Numbered from the stretch's first letter, positions 18,407-28,040 are shown. The stretch: 64,000 nucleotides of DNA from Bacillota bacterium (GCA_023435225.1 JAEYRX010000022.1:62001-126000); one strand, 5' to 3'. Translations and numbers: made by a program. Notes: generated by a model not told the origin, from the sequence alone.

Positions 18407-18511
18407 AAGGTATAAGGCTTAAGGCAGAAGACATGAATAAAGACCAGTAAATTACAAGATATATTTTCTTCAACTCACGCCTAACTTCAAACAAAGAAAG
18501 AAGGTTGTTGA

Positions 18512-19090
18512 ATGTCAAAAACTCCATCCCGCTCTGAAGCTTATGAAGTCTTGAAGAAATACAATCAAAACGATAGCCTTATTCGTCACGCTTTAGCAGT
18601 TGAAGCTGTTATGACTCATTTCGCTGAAATCTTAAATGAACCCGCTCCGGAGAAATGGGGGATAATCGGGTTGATTCATGACTTGGATTACGAAATGTAT
18701 CCTGATCAACATTGTCAAAAAGTTCGTGAATTGCTTACCACTGAAAATTGGCCTGATGAATATATCCGCGCGGCTGAAAGTCATGGTTGGGGTATCTGTT
18801 CGGATGTTGAACCCCGGCATAAAATGGAGAAAGTTCTTTATACCATTGATGAACTTACCGGCCTAATTGCCGCTGCCGCTCTGGTCCGTCCCAGTAAAAG
18901 CATTCTGGACATGGAGATTAAGTCAGTAAAGAAGAAATGGAAAGATAAAGCTTTTGCTGCCGGGGTTAACCGGGAAATCATTGAAGCCGGGGCAAAGAAC
19001 TTGGGAATGGAATTGGACCAGGTTATTGCCGAAACCCTCAAAGGCATGCAGAAAGTAGCCGAATCAATCGGATTAAAAGGTAATTTATAG
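18512..19090 (+). CDS. HD-domain hydrolase
   Basis: A 192-residue HD-domain metal-dependent phosphohydrolase: RHALAVEAVM supplies the first His, LIHDLDYEMYP the HD pair, and ESHGW a later His. Members annotated as hydrolases act on phosphate esters or nucleotides; the substrate here is unknown. It follows proA after a 100-bp gap of degenerate repeats. The stop codon forms part of the terminator stem that follows. Confidence 0.82.
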   Translation: MSKTPSRSEAYEVLKKYNQNDSLIRHALAVEAVMTHFAEILNEPAPEKWGIIGLIHDLDYEMYPDQHCQKVRELLTTENWPDEYIRAAESHGWGICSDVEPRHKMEKVLYTIDELTGLIAAAALVRPSKSILDMEIKSVKKKWKDKAFAAGVNREIIEAGAKNLGMELDQVIAETLKGMQKVAESIGLKGNL

Positions 19091-19112
19091 AGCGGGGTGA
19101 CCGCTCTTTTTA
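19089..19112 (+). terminator. Rho-independent terminator
   Basis: AGAGCGG, loop GGTGA, CCGCTCT followed by TTTT. It begins inside the stop codon of the HD-domain gene. Confidence 0.9.
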
Positions 19113-19355
19113 AATTATATATACAACTTTCGCACCCATATTTTAATGTAATAAGGTCAATAGTTTATTGAAATAAAAAACCATGTAACACAAAAAACTC
19201 CTACAATCAACCTTTGCTTTTTCCACAAAAAAAATTTTTTACAATCTTTGTGTAGAACATTACCGAATTTTGCAGGGAAATTGGAAAAATAACCGAATAT
19301 TTGCTAGAGGCCCTTTTATAGGATGATTTTAGCTATCATTTGGAGGATGAATTTA

Positions 19356-20345
19356 ATGGATCAAAACATAGCTGCTATTAATGAAGTGGTCAAATCCCGA
19401 AGTGAATTTGTAACCAAAATTAGAGAGCAGATAAAAACAGTAATAGTCGGCCAAGAAAAACTCATTGAAGGATTATTAATCGGAATATTGGCCAATGGAC
19501 ATGTCCTGCTTGAAGGTGTACCCGGTCTAGCCAAAACCTTATCGGTGAAAAGTTTGGCTTCAAGTATCAAAGCCGATTTTAAGCGGATTCAGTTTACCCC
19601 GGATTTATTACCGGCGGACCTTTTAGGTACATTGATTTATAACCCTCAATCGGGTTCTTTTACCACCAAAAAAGGGCCGATATTTGCCCAAGTCATTTTA
19701 GCAGACGAAATAAACCGGGCTCCGGCCAAAGTCCAAAGCGCCCTGTTGGAAGCGATGGAAGAACGGCAAGTTACCATCGGCGAGGAAACCTTTAAGCTTC
19801 CGGAACCTTTTATGGTTTTAGCCACTCAAAATCCTTTAGAACAACAGGGAACATACCCGTTACCTGAAGCTCAACTGGACCGTTTTATGTTAAAACTAAA
19901 AATCGGTTACCCGACTAAAGCCGAGGAACTGGCTATTATGGAACGGATGGCCCAAACCTCTAAGAAAGGTGAAATTAAACCGGTAGTCTCACCCCAGGAT
20001 ATTATTGAAACCAGAAAAGTAGTAGACCAGATATATATGGACCCGAAAATCAAGGATTATATCGTAGATCTGGTGATGGCTACCAGAGAACCGGCCACCT
20101 ACAATCTGGATATTAAAGATTATATTGAGTATGGAGTATCACCCAGAGCAACCATTAATCTGGCGATTGCCGCCAAAGCCTATGCTTTTATTCAAGGCCG
20201 CGGCTATGTGGTTCCAAATGATCTCAAATCAATCGGCCCGGATGTATTAAGGCACCGGATTATAATTTCCTACGAAGCCGAAGCCAGTGAAATTACAGCT
20301 GAAGATCTGATTAAGAAAATTTTCGATGAAGTGAAAGTACCGTGA
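19356..20345 (+). CDS. moxR: MoxR-family AAA+ ATPase
   Basis: A 329-residue AAA+ ATPase of the MoxR group, thought to act as a chaperone for VWA-domain partners. Walker A is GVPGLAKTLS, Walker B is VILADEINRAPAK, and sensor 1 is LATQNPLEQQGTYPLPEAQ. It opens an eight-gene Bat-like operon. The ATG at 19356 is chosen because GGAGG ends nine bases upstream; ATG 19347 abuts that site, and 19323 is too far upstream. Confidence 0.93.
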   Translation: MDQNIAAINEVVKSRSEFVTKIREQIKTVIVGQEKLIEGLLIGILANGHVLLEGVPGLAKTLSVKSLASSIKADFKRIQFTPDLLPADLLGTLIYNPQSGSFTTKKGPIFAQVILADEINRAPAKVQSALLEAMEERQVTIGEETFKLPEPFMVLATQNPLEQQGTYPLPEAQLDRFMLKLKIGYPTKAEELAIMERMAQTSKKGEIKPVVSPQDIIETRKVVDQIYMDPKIKDYIVDLVMATREPATYNLDIKDYIEYGVSPRATINLAIAAKAYAFIQGRGYVVPNDLKSIGPDVLRHRIIISYEAEASEITAEDLIKKIFDEVKVP

Positions 20346-20631
20346 TTAGTTCATTAGTTATTAGTTATTAGTTATTAGTTATTAGTTCGTTAGTTATTGG
20401 TTATAGTTCAGAAATTATAAAAATGGCTTAATAAAGTTCTTAAGTCAGCTTCATTGAAGGCTCTAGAATATAAACCCAGCCCCATTCATGGGGCTTGAGA
20501 ACTTTTTAAAAACCTAGCCAGGTTCTTTAGGGCCTGGTGGAGATGCAGACATTCATTAGTTATCTTTGTTTTTTAGATAATCCCAAAGACTGCATTGAAT
20601 CTTGCATCTTTTAAGGAAAGAGGTAAATGTT
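20346..20631 (+). repeat. intergenic gap with 7-bp tandem repeat and hairpins
   Basis: The 286-bp gap between moxR and the DUF58 gene begins with about five tandem TTAGTTA units (20351-20400). It then has a hairpin AGCCCC-N6-GGGGCT near 20475 and imperfect stems around CCTAGCCAGG. I see no gene in it. The hairpins could attenuate transcription within the operon. Confidence 0.6.
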
Positions 20632-21510
20632 GTGCTGCCGGAAGAAATTTTAAAAAAGATTAAAGGAATACAGTTAAAAATCTCCAGGATGAGTAATGAA
20701 GTGATCTCCGGACAATATGTTAGCGCTTTTCGGGGAATGGGGATTGAGTTTGATGAAGTCCGTGAGTATATTCCGGGCGATGATATTCGGGCGATCGATT
20801 GGAACGTTACCGCCCGGGCCGGAGTGCCTTTTATTAAAAGATATGTTGAAGAACGGGAATTAACTGTAATGCTGATGGTCGACTTAAGCGGCTCGCAGCG
20901 TTTTGGAAGTATAAACGCCTTAAAAAGCGAATTGGCAGCCGAGATATCCGCTTTGTTGGCTTTTTTAGCCATTAAAAACAATGATAAAGTTGGTCTATTA
21001 GTCTTCAGCGACGTCTGTGAGAAATATCTGCCGCCGCAAAACGGACGTTTGCATGTTTTAAGAGTTATCCGGGAAATCCTCGGCTATCAACCGACCGGTA
21101 CCGGGACCAATATTCAACAAGCTTTGGATTTGGTTAATAAGGTTCTGAAGCATCGCAGTGTCATTTTCCTAATCTCCGACTTTCTTGACTCGGGATTTGA
21201 ACGGGCCTTACGGACTATGTCCAAGCGCCATGATTTAGTTGCTATCAAAATGTCGGACCCCCGAGAGTTTGAATTACCGGCTTTGGGCCTGGTGGAGTTT
21301 ACCGATAATGAAACCGGAACCAATATCACGCTGGATACTTCTTCAGCTAAGGTCAGGCAAGAATATCATTTAACCGCTACCGAACGTCTGACTGCAAGTA
21401 CTAAAATGCTGAAAGCCAATAAAATTGATTTGATCGAAGTCTCAACCGCTAAATCTTATCTTGAACCGTTACAAAAATATTTTCTCAAACGGGAGAGCCG
21501 GATTCGTTGA
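20632..21510 (+). CDS. DUF58 domain protein (VWA-like, MoxR partner)
   Basis: A protein of about 292 residues of the DUF58 family that always accompanies MoxR. The N-terminal GMGIEFDEVREYIPGDDIRAIDW is the family signature (positions about 40-62), and MVDLSGSQRFG is a VWA-type metal-ion site. The start is taken as GTG 20632, which lies nine bases after AAGGAAAGAGG; the frame is also open from an ATG at 20602. Its stop overlaps the start of the next gene. Confidence 0.88.
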   Translation: MLPEEILKKIKGIQLKISRMSNEVISGQYVSAFRGMGIEFDEVREYIPGDDIRAIDWNVTARAGVPFIKRYVEERELTVMLMVDLSGSQRFGSINALKSELAAEISALLAFLAIKNNDKVGLLVFSDVCEKYLPPQNGRLHVLRVIREILGYQPTGTGTNIQQALDLVNKVLKHRSVIFLISDFLDSGFERALRTMSKRHDLVAIKMSDPREFELPALGLVEFTDNETGTNITLDTSSAKVRQEYHLTATERLTASTKMLKANKIDLIEVSTAKSYLEPLQKYFLKRESRIR

Positions 21511-22577
21511 AACAGAATATAAAACAGATGACAAAAAAATTGCAATTTAAATATTTCATGTTAGTCGGGGGTCGTATTTTGGGAGGAGTCATGGGTTTAC
21601 TCCTGATTTTAGCCACCGCTGTTTTTGCTGCTACTCCCTTTGGGCTACCATCGGGAAAACTTATCAATGCTCAATTGGAGATACCGGCCGGTCCGTTTAC
21701 GATTGGTGACCGGATCACAATCCTTTTGACTGTTGAAACAAAGAAAGATCTTACTTATCAACTCCCTGATTTTCCCGCCGATGGTTTGGGCGGGTTAGAA
21801 CTAAAGGATAAAAAAATTCTGAGTACTGAAGAATTTCCTCAAGGAACCAGAAAAAGAATCCAATATACTTTGATCGGATGGCAGACTGGTAAATTTTCAT
21901 TACCAGCTTTGACAATTGAATACCAAACAACGGGAGAGAAAAAAGAAAGTTATCAACTTCCAGGCTCCACTTTAGAGATAGTCTCGGTGCTGCCTAAAGA
22001 TAAAAGTAATACTGAGTTAGCCGCTCTGGAGGTTAAGCCTTTAAAAAAACCCTTAGGTTTACCGCCTGACTATCATATGCTTGGATATTTCTTAATTGGG
22101 ATTGCTTTTGTAGGCCTAATTTCCTTAGGGCTTCGCCGTTTAATAGCTAAAACTATCGGACCGGAATCAAAAATCATCATTAAGGAACCGGCTGATATTA
22201 TTGCCTTTCGGCGTTTAACGATTCTAAAAAACTCCGATTATCTTAACCAATCCGAATTTAAAGTTTTTTATAGTGAGTTAAGTGAATGTGTTAGAGAATA
22301 TATGGAAAACAGGTTCCGGACCAAGGCTTTGGAGATGACTACTGAAGAGTTTTTGGCTTATTTAACTACGGTAAACTTGGTCAATCAAGAACACCAATTA
22401 ATGTTGAGGCAAACTTTATCAACCGCAGATTTAGTAAAATTCGCCAAGCAAAACCCGCCGATCTCCGAGGCCGAAACAGCTTTACTTCAAGTTGAACAAT
22501 TTATTACCGCTACAAAAGAAACCGACGCCAATGAAAATAGCGGCTTAAATGAGGAAAAAAATGATGATCTTTCATAA
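21507..22577 (+). CDS. BatD/DUF4381-like membrane-anchored protein
   Basis: A 356-residue protein with an N-terminal signal peptide ending near ATAVFA, a beta-rich extracytoplasmic region, a central membrane helix (MLGYFLIGIAFVGLISLGL, about 190-210), and a cytoplasmic helical tail with SECVREYMENRFRTKALEMT-like sequence typical of the soluble tail in Bat-operon BatD/DUF4381 proteins. The TTG start overlaps the DUF58 stop. It probably bridges the envelope part to the VWA/MoxR complex; this is inferred from operon content. Confidence 0.7.
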   Translation: MKQNIKQMTKKLQFKYFMLVGGRILGGVMGLLLILATAVFAATPFGLPSGKLINAQLEIPAGPFTIGDRITILLTVETKKDLTYQLPDFPADGLGGLELKDKKILSTEEFPQGTRKRIQYTLIGWQTGKFSLPALTIEYQTTGEKKESYQLPGSTLEIVSVLPKDKSNTELAALEVKPLKKPLGLPPDYHMLGYFLIGIAFVGLISLGLRRLIAKTIGPESKIIIKEPADIIAFRRLTILKNSDYLNQSEFKVFYSELSECVREYMENRFRTKALEMTTEEFLAYLTTVNLVNQEHQLMLRQTLSTADLVKFAKQNPPISEAETALLQVEQFITATKETDANENSGLNEEKNDDLS

Positions 22578-23562
22578 TCCGCTCTTTTTAATATTAATAA
22601 TATTCTTAATACCATATCTAGCCTCTTTAATTTATAAAAAATTGAGACGAAACGGAGCCGTTACCGTCTCCGATACTACCGCTATGAAGCAAACCAAGCC
22701 GACTTGGCGGGTCCGTTTGGTTAATTTACCTCCTTGGTTGACTTTGTTGGCAGTATTATTGGTAATTATGGCCTTAGCCCGACCCCAAATGGGACTAAAA
22801 CAAACCCAAATCCGCCGGGAAGGTATTGATATCGCATTAGTGCTTGACGTTTCCCCGAGTATGTTGGCTGAAGACTTTAAATTAAAAGGTAATCAAGTTA
22901 ACCGCTTGGAAGTGGTAAAAGCGGTAGCTTCCGATTTTATTAAAAAACGCCCGGATGACCGTATCGGAGTGGTGGTTTTCGCCGGCAAAACCTATATTCT
23001 TTCTCCACTTACCTGGGACCATGAATGGTGTATCTCCCGTTTGAATGAGATTAAAATTGGAATGATTGAGGATGGGACCGCAATTGGTTCCGCTTTGGCG
23101 ACTGCTATCAATCGTCTAAAGGATTCGCCGGTTAAAAGTAAGGTGATCATCCTCCTTACCGATGGCGTCAACAACTCCGGAGATGTAGCGCCGGAGACGG
23201 CTGCCCAAGCCGCTAAAGTAAAATCAATTGTTATTTATACCATTGGCGCCGGTACAAAAGGACTTGTCCCTTTCCCAACAACCGAAAACGGGCTTAAAGT
23301 ATACCAAAATATCCGAATTGATATGGATGAAGCTCTCTTGACCAGAATAGCCGAATCTACCGGAGGACGGTATTTCCCAGCTGCCGATACCCAGAGCTTA
23401 ACTGCGGTTTTTGAACGGATTAACAAGATGAAAAAGACCGCTCAAAGAGCGCCTGTCTATCAGGAATATCAAGAACTGTACCCTTATTTTCTGTTAGCGG
23501 CTTTAATTTTATTTTTAATAGAGGCAGTCTTAGCCAACACTGTTTTAAGGAGAATCCCATGA
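22561..23562 (+). CDS. batA: VWA-domain membrane protein, BatA-like
   Basis: A protein of about 333 residues with an N-terminal membrane hairpin (about 1-20 and 55-75), a von Willebrand factor A domain with intact MIDAS (LDVSPSM, IEDGTAIGSALA, LLTDGVNNSG), and a C-terminal membrane helix. This is the BatA/BatB topology, with the VWA domain facing away from the membrane. Start ATG 22561 follows GAGGAAAAAA. Ends by overlapping the next VWA gene (ATGA). Confidence 0.88.
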   Translation: MMIFHNPLFLILIIFLIPYLASLIYKKLRRNGAVTVSDTTAMKQTKPTWRVRLVNLPPWLTLLAVLLVIMALARPQMGLKQTQIRREGIDIALVLDVSPSMLAEDFKLKGNQVNRLEVVKAVASDFIKKRPDDRIGVVVFAGKTYILSPLTWDHEWCISRLNEIKIGMIEDGTAIGSALATAINRLKDSPVKSKVIILLTDGVNNSGDVAPETAAQAAKVKSIVIYTIGAGTKGLVPFPTTENGLKVYQNIRIDMDEALLTRIAESTGGRYFPAADTQSLTAVFERINKMKKTAQRAPVYQEYQELYPYFLLAALILFLIEAVLANTVLRRIP

Positions 23563-24605
23563 GTTTTGCCAATCCAAAACTAATTATAGTGATTATTGTC
23601 CCAATTTTATTGCTCCTTTTTTATCTGGCGACTCGGATTAGGAGGAATCATAGCCTGGAATCTTTTGCCGCTAAAGATTTGCTTCCCAAGCTTGTTAGCC
23701 CTCTTTGGGCTAAATTACGTTTACAAAAGTGGCTGCTGCGTAATATCGGTTTATTCTTTCTAGTACTGGCCATAATCGGTCCACAATGGGGTTATGAATG
23801 GCATGAAGTGAAAAGCAAAGGTTTGGAAATACTTATAGCATTTGACTGTTCCAAAAGTATGCTGGCTGCTGATGTTAAACCAAACCGCTTTGAAATGGCC
23901 AAATTGGCAGTAAAAGATTTTTTAGCCAAACTACCGGGGAATAGAGTGGGTTTGGTTGCTTTTGCCGGTTCAAGTTTTCTGCAATGTCCTTTAACATTGG
24001 ATATTAATGCTTTTAATATGGCTCTGGACGGCTTATCCATTCAAAGTATCCCCCGGGGCGGTACCGCTATCGGCTTGGCGATAGCAACAGCCCGGCAGGG
24101 ATTTCAATCCGCTACCGGTAGTAAGATCCTAATTCTAATTACCGATGGTGAAAACCACGAAGGAGATCCGGTAGCTGAAGCAAAAAAAGCCGCCTCCAAT
24201 GGGATTCATATCTATACCATCGGTATCGGTAATCCCGATGGCGAATTAATTGAACTTAAAAATGAGAACGGCTCCAGCTATTTTCTGAAAGACGCCGAAG
24301 GTAAACCGGTAAAAACCGCCTTAAACGAATCGATTTTAAAACAGATTGCCGCTTCCGGCAATGGTTCGTATATAAAGGGAGACGGAATCTCTCTCGGCTT
24401 GGAAGAGCTCTACAACGAAAAATTATTAAAATATCATCAAGCCGATCTGACTGCCGATAAACAAAAACGTTTCATCGACCGTTATCAGATACCGTTACTT
24501 ATCGCCTTAGTTTTGTTCTTACTTGAAATATCTTTGTCAGTAGACTTTAGCCGTTTTAGACCAACAGGAATTACTAAGGAAGCGCTGATTAATTTGAATA
24601 AGTGA
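23559..24605 (+). CDS. batB: VWA-domain membrane protein, BatB-like, C-terminus altered by a MITE
   Basis: A 348-residue paralogue of the preceding gene: N-terminal hydrophobic hairpin, MIDAS (FDCSKSM, RGGTAIGLAIA, LITDGENHEG) and a final membrane helix (LLIALVLFLLEISLSV). The last nine residues after TGIT (KEALINLNK) and the stop codon are encoded by the MITE at 24578. Without the insertion the frame would read ACT AAA TAA and end ...TGITK, so only about eight residues were added and function is probably kept. Confidence 0.88.
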   Translation: MSFANPKLIIVIIVPILLLLFYLATRIRRNHSLESFAAKDLLPKLVSPLWAKLRLQKWLLRNIGLFFLVLAIIGPQWGYEWHEVKSKGLEILIAFDCSKSMLAADVKPNRFEMAKLAVKDFLAKLPGNRVGLVAFAGSSFLQCPLTLDINAFNMALDGLSIQSIPRGGTAIGLAIATARQGFQSATGSKILILITDGENHEGDPVAEAKKAASNGIHIYTIGIGNPDGELIELKNENGSSYFLKDAEGKPVKTALNESILKQIAASGNGSYIKGDGISLGLEELYNEKLLKYHQADLTADKQKRFIDRYQIPLLIALVLFLLEISLSVDFSRFRPTGITKEALINLNK

Positions 24606-24676
24606 CGATTTTGTGCTTCGCAAAATGCCTAATACCGCATATTTGCTCGCATAAAATCGGATTAATCAGCGCTTCC
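24578..24676. mobile_element. MITE copy 2 (99 bp, CTAA target duplication), inside the end of batB
   Basis: The element is in reverse orientation relative to copy 1, with the GGAAGCGCTGATTAAT ends perfect on both sides and CTAA repeated at 24574-24577 and 24677-24680. It supplies the stop codon of the BatB-like gene. Confidence 0.92.
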
Positions 24677-24755
24677 CTAAATAAAGAATTTTCTCTGTGC
24701 CTTTGTGCCTCTGTGGCAATTAATTAAAAAGTTACATTATAATGAAGGTGTTCCA

Positions 24756-25382
24756 ATGAAAAGTCCCGGTAAACTAATATTATCAATTATTATTATGCTC
24801 ATCCTCGGCTTCATGTTTGTCATGGTTTGGGGGAAATCCTCCAGGGTGGCTTATGCCAACCATTTATATAAAAGCAGTGAATACACTAAAGCTCAAAATA
24901 TCTATGAAGACTTAGCCATTGATCTACCCAGGTCTCCCCAGATATTTCATAATATTGGTTTAGCCCTTTTTCAGCAAGGTGATTATCAAAACGCGGTCCT
25001 AAATATTCAAAAGTCAACTAAAGAGCTGGAAAAGCTGAAAAAAAATAAAAACAAAAGTACCCAAGCTGGTATTATTTTTTATAACCTGGGAACCTCCCAG
25101 TTTAAAGCCGGTTTCCAAAATGAAAATAACCCCGATACGGCTATAAAAATGTATCAAGACGCGATAGCAAATTATAAAAAGGTTTTGGAATCAAATCCAC
25201 AGGATCTTCAAGCAAAATATAATTATGAAATCACCTGGTTGCATTTAAAGGCAATCATGAGTCGCCCCCCCGAAAATAAACAGGAAGAGGTCGAAAATCT
25301 CTTGAATAATACTCAAAACAGCGACCAATTCAAGGCCAAAATAATTCCCGATGACAGTCCCCAGAACGGCAAGGACTGGTAA
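24756..25382 (+). CDS. TPR protein of the Bat operon (BatC-like)
   Basis: A protein of about 208 residues with one N-terminal membrane helix (LILSIIIMLILGFMFVMVW) followed by TPR-type helical repeats (for example FHNIGLALFQQGDYQNAVLNI and IFYNLGTSQFKAG) and a charged tail. TPR proteins are standard parts of Bat operons and probably mediate protein contacts outside the membrane. The start ATG 24756 has GAAGGTG upstream; an earlier in-frame start at 24705 lies in repeat sequence. It is the first gene after the MITE. Confidence 0.8.
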   Translation: MKSPGKLILSIIIMLILGFMFVMVWGKSSRVAYANHLYKSSEYTKAQNIYEDLAIDLPRSPQIFHNIGLALFQQGDYQNAVLNIQKSTKELEKLKKNKNKSTQAGIIFYNLGTSQFKAGFQNENNPDTAIKMYQDAIANYKKVLESNPQDLQAKYNYEITWLHLKAIMSRPPENKQEEVENLLNNTQNSDQFKAKIIPDDSPQNGKDW

Positions 25383-25409
25383 TCATCTTTCATGGAGGAA
25401 TCCAATCAG

Positions 25410-26867
25410 ATGAAAACATCTTTCCACAAACTATTATTTCTTTCAATTAGTTTAATTTTCTTAATTCTAAGCTCCGGTACCATAATGGCGGAGAATGAAA
25501 CGTCAGTACCTGCGGCATCACCTACAACCCAATCAGCTACCCGGCTTCCGGAGTTTGAGGGACCATTATTCTTAGAATTAATATTGCCTAAAAACCGGCT
25601 TTATCTAGGCGAACGCATTCCGGTTACAATAAAACTGTATCTTAGGGACTTCGAAGTTAATGTGGTTGATGAACCTTTTTTAACTCAACCGGAGTTTTTA
25701 TTTGATAAATTACGCAATCCGATTCAAAAACATTTTCTGCTTGATCATCAGCAATATCAAATAATTGAGTTTTCCTATCTGTTAACTCCGGTAAAAACCG
25801 GACTTATTTCACTAGGCCCGATTAAGCAAAATTGTTATTTTACTCCGCCCGGCGCCTCTAAACGGCGAATGATAACTACCACTACCAAGCGAACCATTCG
25901 AGTTTTACCGTTACCGAAAACACCGGCTCACTTTTCCGGAGCAATCGGTAATTTTCAATTAGCAATCTCTGTTACTCCCAAACGAGTTTTACAAGGGGAG
26001 CCAATAAATGTCAGGTTGAGCCTTTCCGGTTCCGGTAATCTGCAATCGGTATCCGCTCCTTTCTTGCAGAACTCAACCGGATTCAAAACATTTAATGCCC
26101 AAAAGAAAACCACTAACACCTCCCCAAGTAGTTTATGGCAACAGGTTACCTTTGAGCAAGTAATCATCCCGGTAGATGTAAAAGCCAACAAGATCGGTCC
26201 GTTTTCTTTTACATATTTTAATCCGGCTACCGGTAAATATAATCAAATTCGTTCTTCAACTATCGCCATCAATGTAAAACCAAACCCTAATTTTAAAGAT
26301 ACCCGTTCCGATGAACCACAGCCCTTATCGGAAAAGATAAAACCAATTAAAATAAATACCGGGTCATTGCAGATAAAGACTCTACCTTTACTCCAACAGA
26401 CCTGGTTTTGGTTACTCCAAATTATCCCGTTCTTACTTCTAATAGGATCAATTATTTATCGCCGCAACCTGGAGAGTATGGAATCCGACTCTCCAAAAGC
26501 TTGCGCTATAAGAGCCGCAATGAAAGCCAGACAACAATTAGCTGCCGCTCAAGATTTATTGCATAAAGGAAATCAAAAAAATCTATTAGAAGTATCAATA
26601 TTGATATTTCGAGAGTATCTTGGAGAACGCTTTGGATTATCACCTGCTGGAATGACAGGTGCGATTATTGATGATTTACGACATAAAGGATTGGCTCCGG
26701 AACTTTTAGAAAACATCCGCTCGGTTTTTGAACAGTATGACTTACACCACTTTGCCGGAGCCGAACTAAAACCGGAAGAGGCTGCGAAACTGTTGGAACT
26801 CATTACCGACATTATCGAAACTTTAAATAAAGATAAATCATCAACAACTGTTAATGTAAAGGAGTGA
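25410..26867 (+). CDS. batD: BatD-like oxygen-tolerance family membrane protein
   Basis: A protein of about 485 residues with a signal peptide, two beta-rich repeats of the BatD type (LPKNRLYLGERIPVTIKLYL near the start and VTPKRVLQGEPINVRLSL in the middle), a membrane helix (WLLQIIPFLLLIGSIIY), and a cytoplasmic helical tail (LEVSILIFREYLGERFGL). This repeats the architecture of the gene at 21507, so the operon holds two BatD-type proteins. ATG 25410 is 11 bases after GGAGG; ATG 25392 precedes that site. Confidence 0.83.
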   Translation: MKTSFHKLLFLSISLIFLILSSGTIMAENETSVPAASPTTQSATRLPEFEGPLFLELILPKNRLYLGERIPVTIKLYLRDFEVNVVDEPFLTQPEFLFDKLRNPIQKHFLLDHQQYQIIEFSYLLTPVKTGLISLGPIKQNCYFTPPGASKRRMITTTTKRTIRVLPLPKTPAHFSGAIGNFQLAISVTPKRVLQGEPINVRLSLSGSGNLQSVSAPFLQNSTGFKTFNAQKKTTNTSPSSLWQQVTFEQVIIPVDVKANKIGPFSFTYFNPATGKYNQIRSSTIAINVKPNPNFKDTRSDEPQPLSEKIKPIKINTGSLQIKTLPLLQQTWFWLLQIIPFLLLIGSIIYRRNLESMESDSPKACAIRAAMKARQQLAAAQDLLHKGNQKNLLEVSILIFREYLGERFGLSPAGMTGAIIDDLRHKGLAPELLENIRSVFEQYDLHHFAGAELKPEEAAKLLELITDIIETLNKDKSSTTVNVKE

Positions 26868-26872
26868 CTCAT

Positions 26873-27694
26873 TTGAAGAAAATATACCGGAAATCAACTA
26901 AACTCCTACAAAATCCCAGTATCTATTTGTTGTTAGTATTTATTTTCGTCACTGCTGCTATCACCTTCGCCCAAACAGAGGAGGCTCCCGCTAACCCGGA
27001 AGAAACCTTTTCACCAGCCGGTGATTTTTATCAAAAAGCCGAGTATGAGCAGGCGGCCAATCTTTATCAAAAATTGGCGGATGCCGGATATGAAAGCGGA
27101 AATCTCTATTATAATCTGGGTAACTCCTATTTTAAATTGCAGCAAAAGGGCTTAGCCGTCCTTTATTATGAACGGGCTAAACGTCTGATTCCAACCGATA
27201 AAAATCTTCAAATTAACTTAACTTACGCTCTTGATGGTGTAAAAGAGGGTGAAATAAATTGGGGGGCTGAATTTTTTAGGAATTTAGCCTATTTGGCTCC
27301 GTTAAATCTATTAACCGTTATCAGTTCCGGGTTATTTTTCTTGGTGATAATCTTAATCAGCTTAATGCAGGTGTTTTCAAAATATATTAAAAATAAAGAA
27401 ACCGGCAAATACCGTATTGGCTGGAAAATATCCCTTTTTGCGACTGGAGCTCTATTCATTATGGCGTTTATGATTACAGCCATCACTTATTTTGATCACC
27501 ATCAGCCCCAAGCTGTATTTATTGAGGACGAAGCCAAAATTTATGTGGAAGCAAACACTTCAGCCGGGATAACTTATAACCTAACGGAAGGAGCCCGGGT
27601 TTATGTGCTGGAGGCCAAAAATGATTGGTATTTGATTAAAAGACGTGACGGTAAACGCGGCTGGGTGGAAAAAAGCTACCTGGAAAAGATATAA
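26873..27694 (+). CDS. batE: BatE-like TPR protein with C-terminal SH3 domain
   Basis: About 273 residues: signal sequence, TPR repeats (FYQKAEYEQAANLYQKLADA, NLYYNLGNSYFKLQQKG), two membrane helices (near 150 and 190), and a bacterial SH3 domain (NDWYLIKRRDGKRGWVEKSYL), which suggests cell-wall contact. The start is taken as TTG 26873, spaced seven bases from AAAGGAG; the GTG at 26864 overlaps that site. It is the last gene of the Bat operon. Confidence 0.82.
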   Translation: MKKIYRKSTKLLQNPSIYLLLVFIFVTAAITFAQTEEAPANPEETFSPAGDFYQKAEYEQAANLYQKLADAGYESGNLYYNLGNSYFKLQQKGLAVLYYERAKRLIPTDKNLQINLTYALDGVKEGEINWGAEFFRNLAYLAPLNLLTVISSGLFFLVIILISLMQVFSKYIKNKETGKYRIGWKISLFATGALFIMAFMITAITYFDHHQPQAVFIEDEAKIYVEANTSAGITYNLTEGARVYVLEAKNDWYLIKRRDGKRGWVEKSYLEKI

Positions 27695-27726
27695 CTATAA
27701 AAACATGAAATAATTTAGAGCTAACC

Positions 27727-27761
27727 AAAGCCAGGAAAGATTTATATATTCCTGGCTTTAT
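27727..27761 (+). terminator. terminator of the Bat operon
   Basis: An 11-bp stem AAAGCCAGGAA / TTCCTGGCTTT with an 11-base loop, 33 bp after the last stop codon. Confidence 0.85.
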
Positions 27762-27794
27762 TAACAATTAAATCTACTAAAACACATTTGTCAT

Positions 27795-28012
27795 TTCACC
27801 ACCCAGGGCTAAAGCCCTGGGCTGATGTTTTTAAATTCATTCCAAACCTCGTTACACGAGCTCCGAAATTCTTCGAAGTTAATCGAAAGATGTTTAATGA
27901 AAATAGCCCAGCTTTGCGACTATCTTAATAATTTTGATAGTCTACAAAGAACATCTTTCACTATACTGTTCCCTATTGCCTGTTCCCTATTGCCTGTTCC
28001 CTGTCGCCTAAT
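27795..28012. repeat. intergenic hairpin and word-like repeats between convergent genes
   Basis: The 346-bp gap after the Bat operon holds a perfect hairpin CCCAGGGCTAAAGCCCTGGG near 27805. It then has a stretch without features I can name, and finally tandem CCTATTGCCTGTTCC words at 27970-28010. No gene is supported. Confidence 0.6.
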
Positions 28013-28040
28013 AAACATTCTGAAAAAACTTATTTTCCCT

